Shown here in pieces: positions 12,508 to 12,553 of a stretch of 12,553 nt of DNA (position 1 is the first letter of the stretch; every line of letters begins with the position of its first letter). The position numbers and the translations under genes are program-made. The DNA is from an uncultured Micavibrio sp. GTDB taxonomy: Bacteria; Pseudomonadota; Alphaproteobacteria; Micavibrionales; UBA1664. Below the pieces are notes generated by a model. The model had not been told where the DNA came from. It did not search any database and worked only from the letters and a program-made list of their open reading frames with translations. The stretch covers positions 1 to 12,553 of the forward strand of contig CALBME010000135.1 of assembly GCA_937896295.1 (NCBI GenBank), written 5' to 3'.

Positions 12508-12553
12508 ACATTCTTTATTATCTGATATTTATGGTAAATGATACGTTAATTTT

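Noticed and set aside
12531..12553. ATG near the right edge that stays open to the window end, possibly a mobC-like gene divergent from the relaxase
   Set aside because: Only seven codons are visible and no ribosome binding site is clear, so it cannot be supported.

Overview
The window looks like part of a mobilizable plasmid backbone from an alphaproteobacterium. An acetic acid bacterium (Acetobacteraceae) is my best guess, from the overall look of the replication, partition and mobilization genes and the tyrosine recombinase. That guess rests on recall, and the genus cannot be read from the sequence. The backbone is GC-rich. Two AT-rich genes on the plus strand (about 1097-2638 and 3681-4037) look like later acquisitions.

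Layout from left to right. (1) 1-933, minus strand: the N-terminal 195 residues of a tyrosine recombinase that runs off the left edge, translationally overlapped by a small membrane protein gene. (2) 934-1096: an AT-rich divergent intergenic region with two palindromes. (3) 1097-2638: an exported, cysteine-rich protein of unknown function with a repeated Cys-helix motif. (4) 2693-3438, minus strand: a HigB/Gp49-like toxin and XRE-type antitoxin pair with a palindromic operator. (5) 3681-4037: a zinc-ribbon protein with one membrane segment. (6) 4055-7879: a complete, cargo-free Tn3-family transposon with divergent tnpA and tnpR, a three-subsite res region, 38-bp terminal inverted repeats and a perfect 5-bp AAGTT target duplication. 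(7) 7880-8472: a gene-free stretch with GC-rich hairpins, an octamer array, iterons and DnaA-box-like sites, read here as the replication origin. (8) 8473-10536, minus strand: parA, a ribbon-helix-helix (RHH) gene and repA with overlapping ends. (9) 10607-12040, minus strand: a MOBQ (MobA/MobL) relaxase. (10) 12041-12553: inverted repeats and an RSF1010-like oriT.

How the parts work together. RepA probably binds the iterons that lie 3' of its own gene. ParA and the RHH protein form a ParF/ParG-like segregation pair. The relaxase acts at the oriT about 440 bp upstream of its start codon. The toxin-antitoxin pair would add post-segregational stability.

The most striking signal is a pair of in-phase tandem 8-bp arrays with consensus near [AT]CATGTC[AT]. 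One has six units and covers the parA start codon. The other has four units and lies inside the 3' end of parA, just before the RHH gene. Together with the RHH-repA stop/start overlap and a hairpin over the repA ribosome binding site, this suggests that partition and copy-number control share one RHH regulator.
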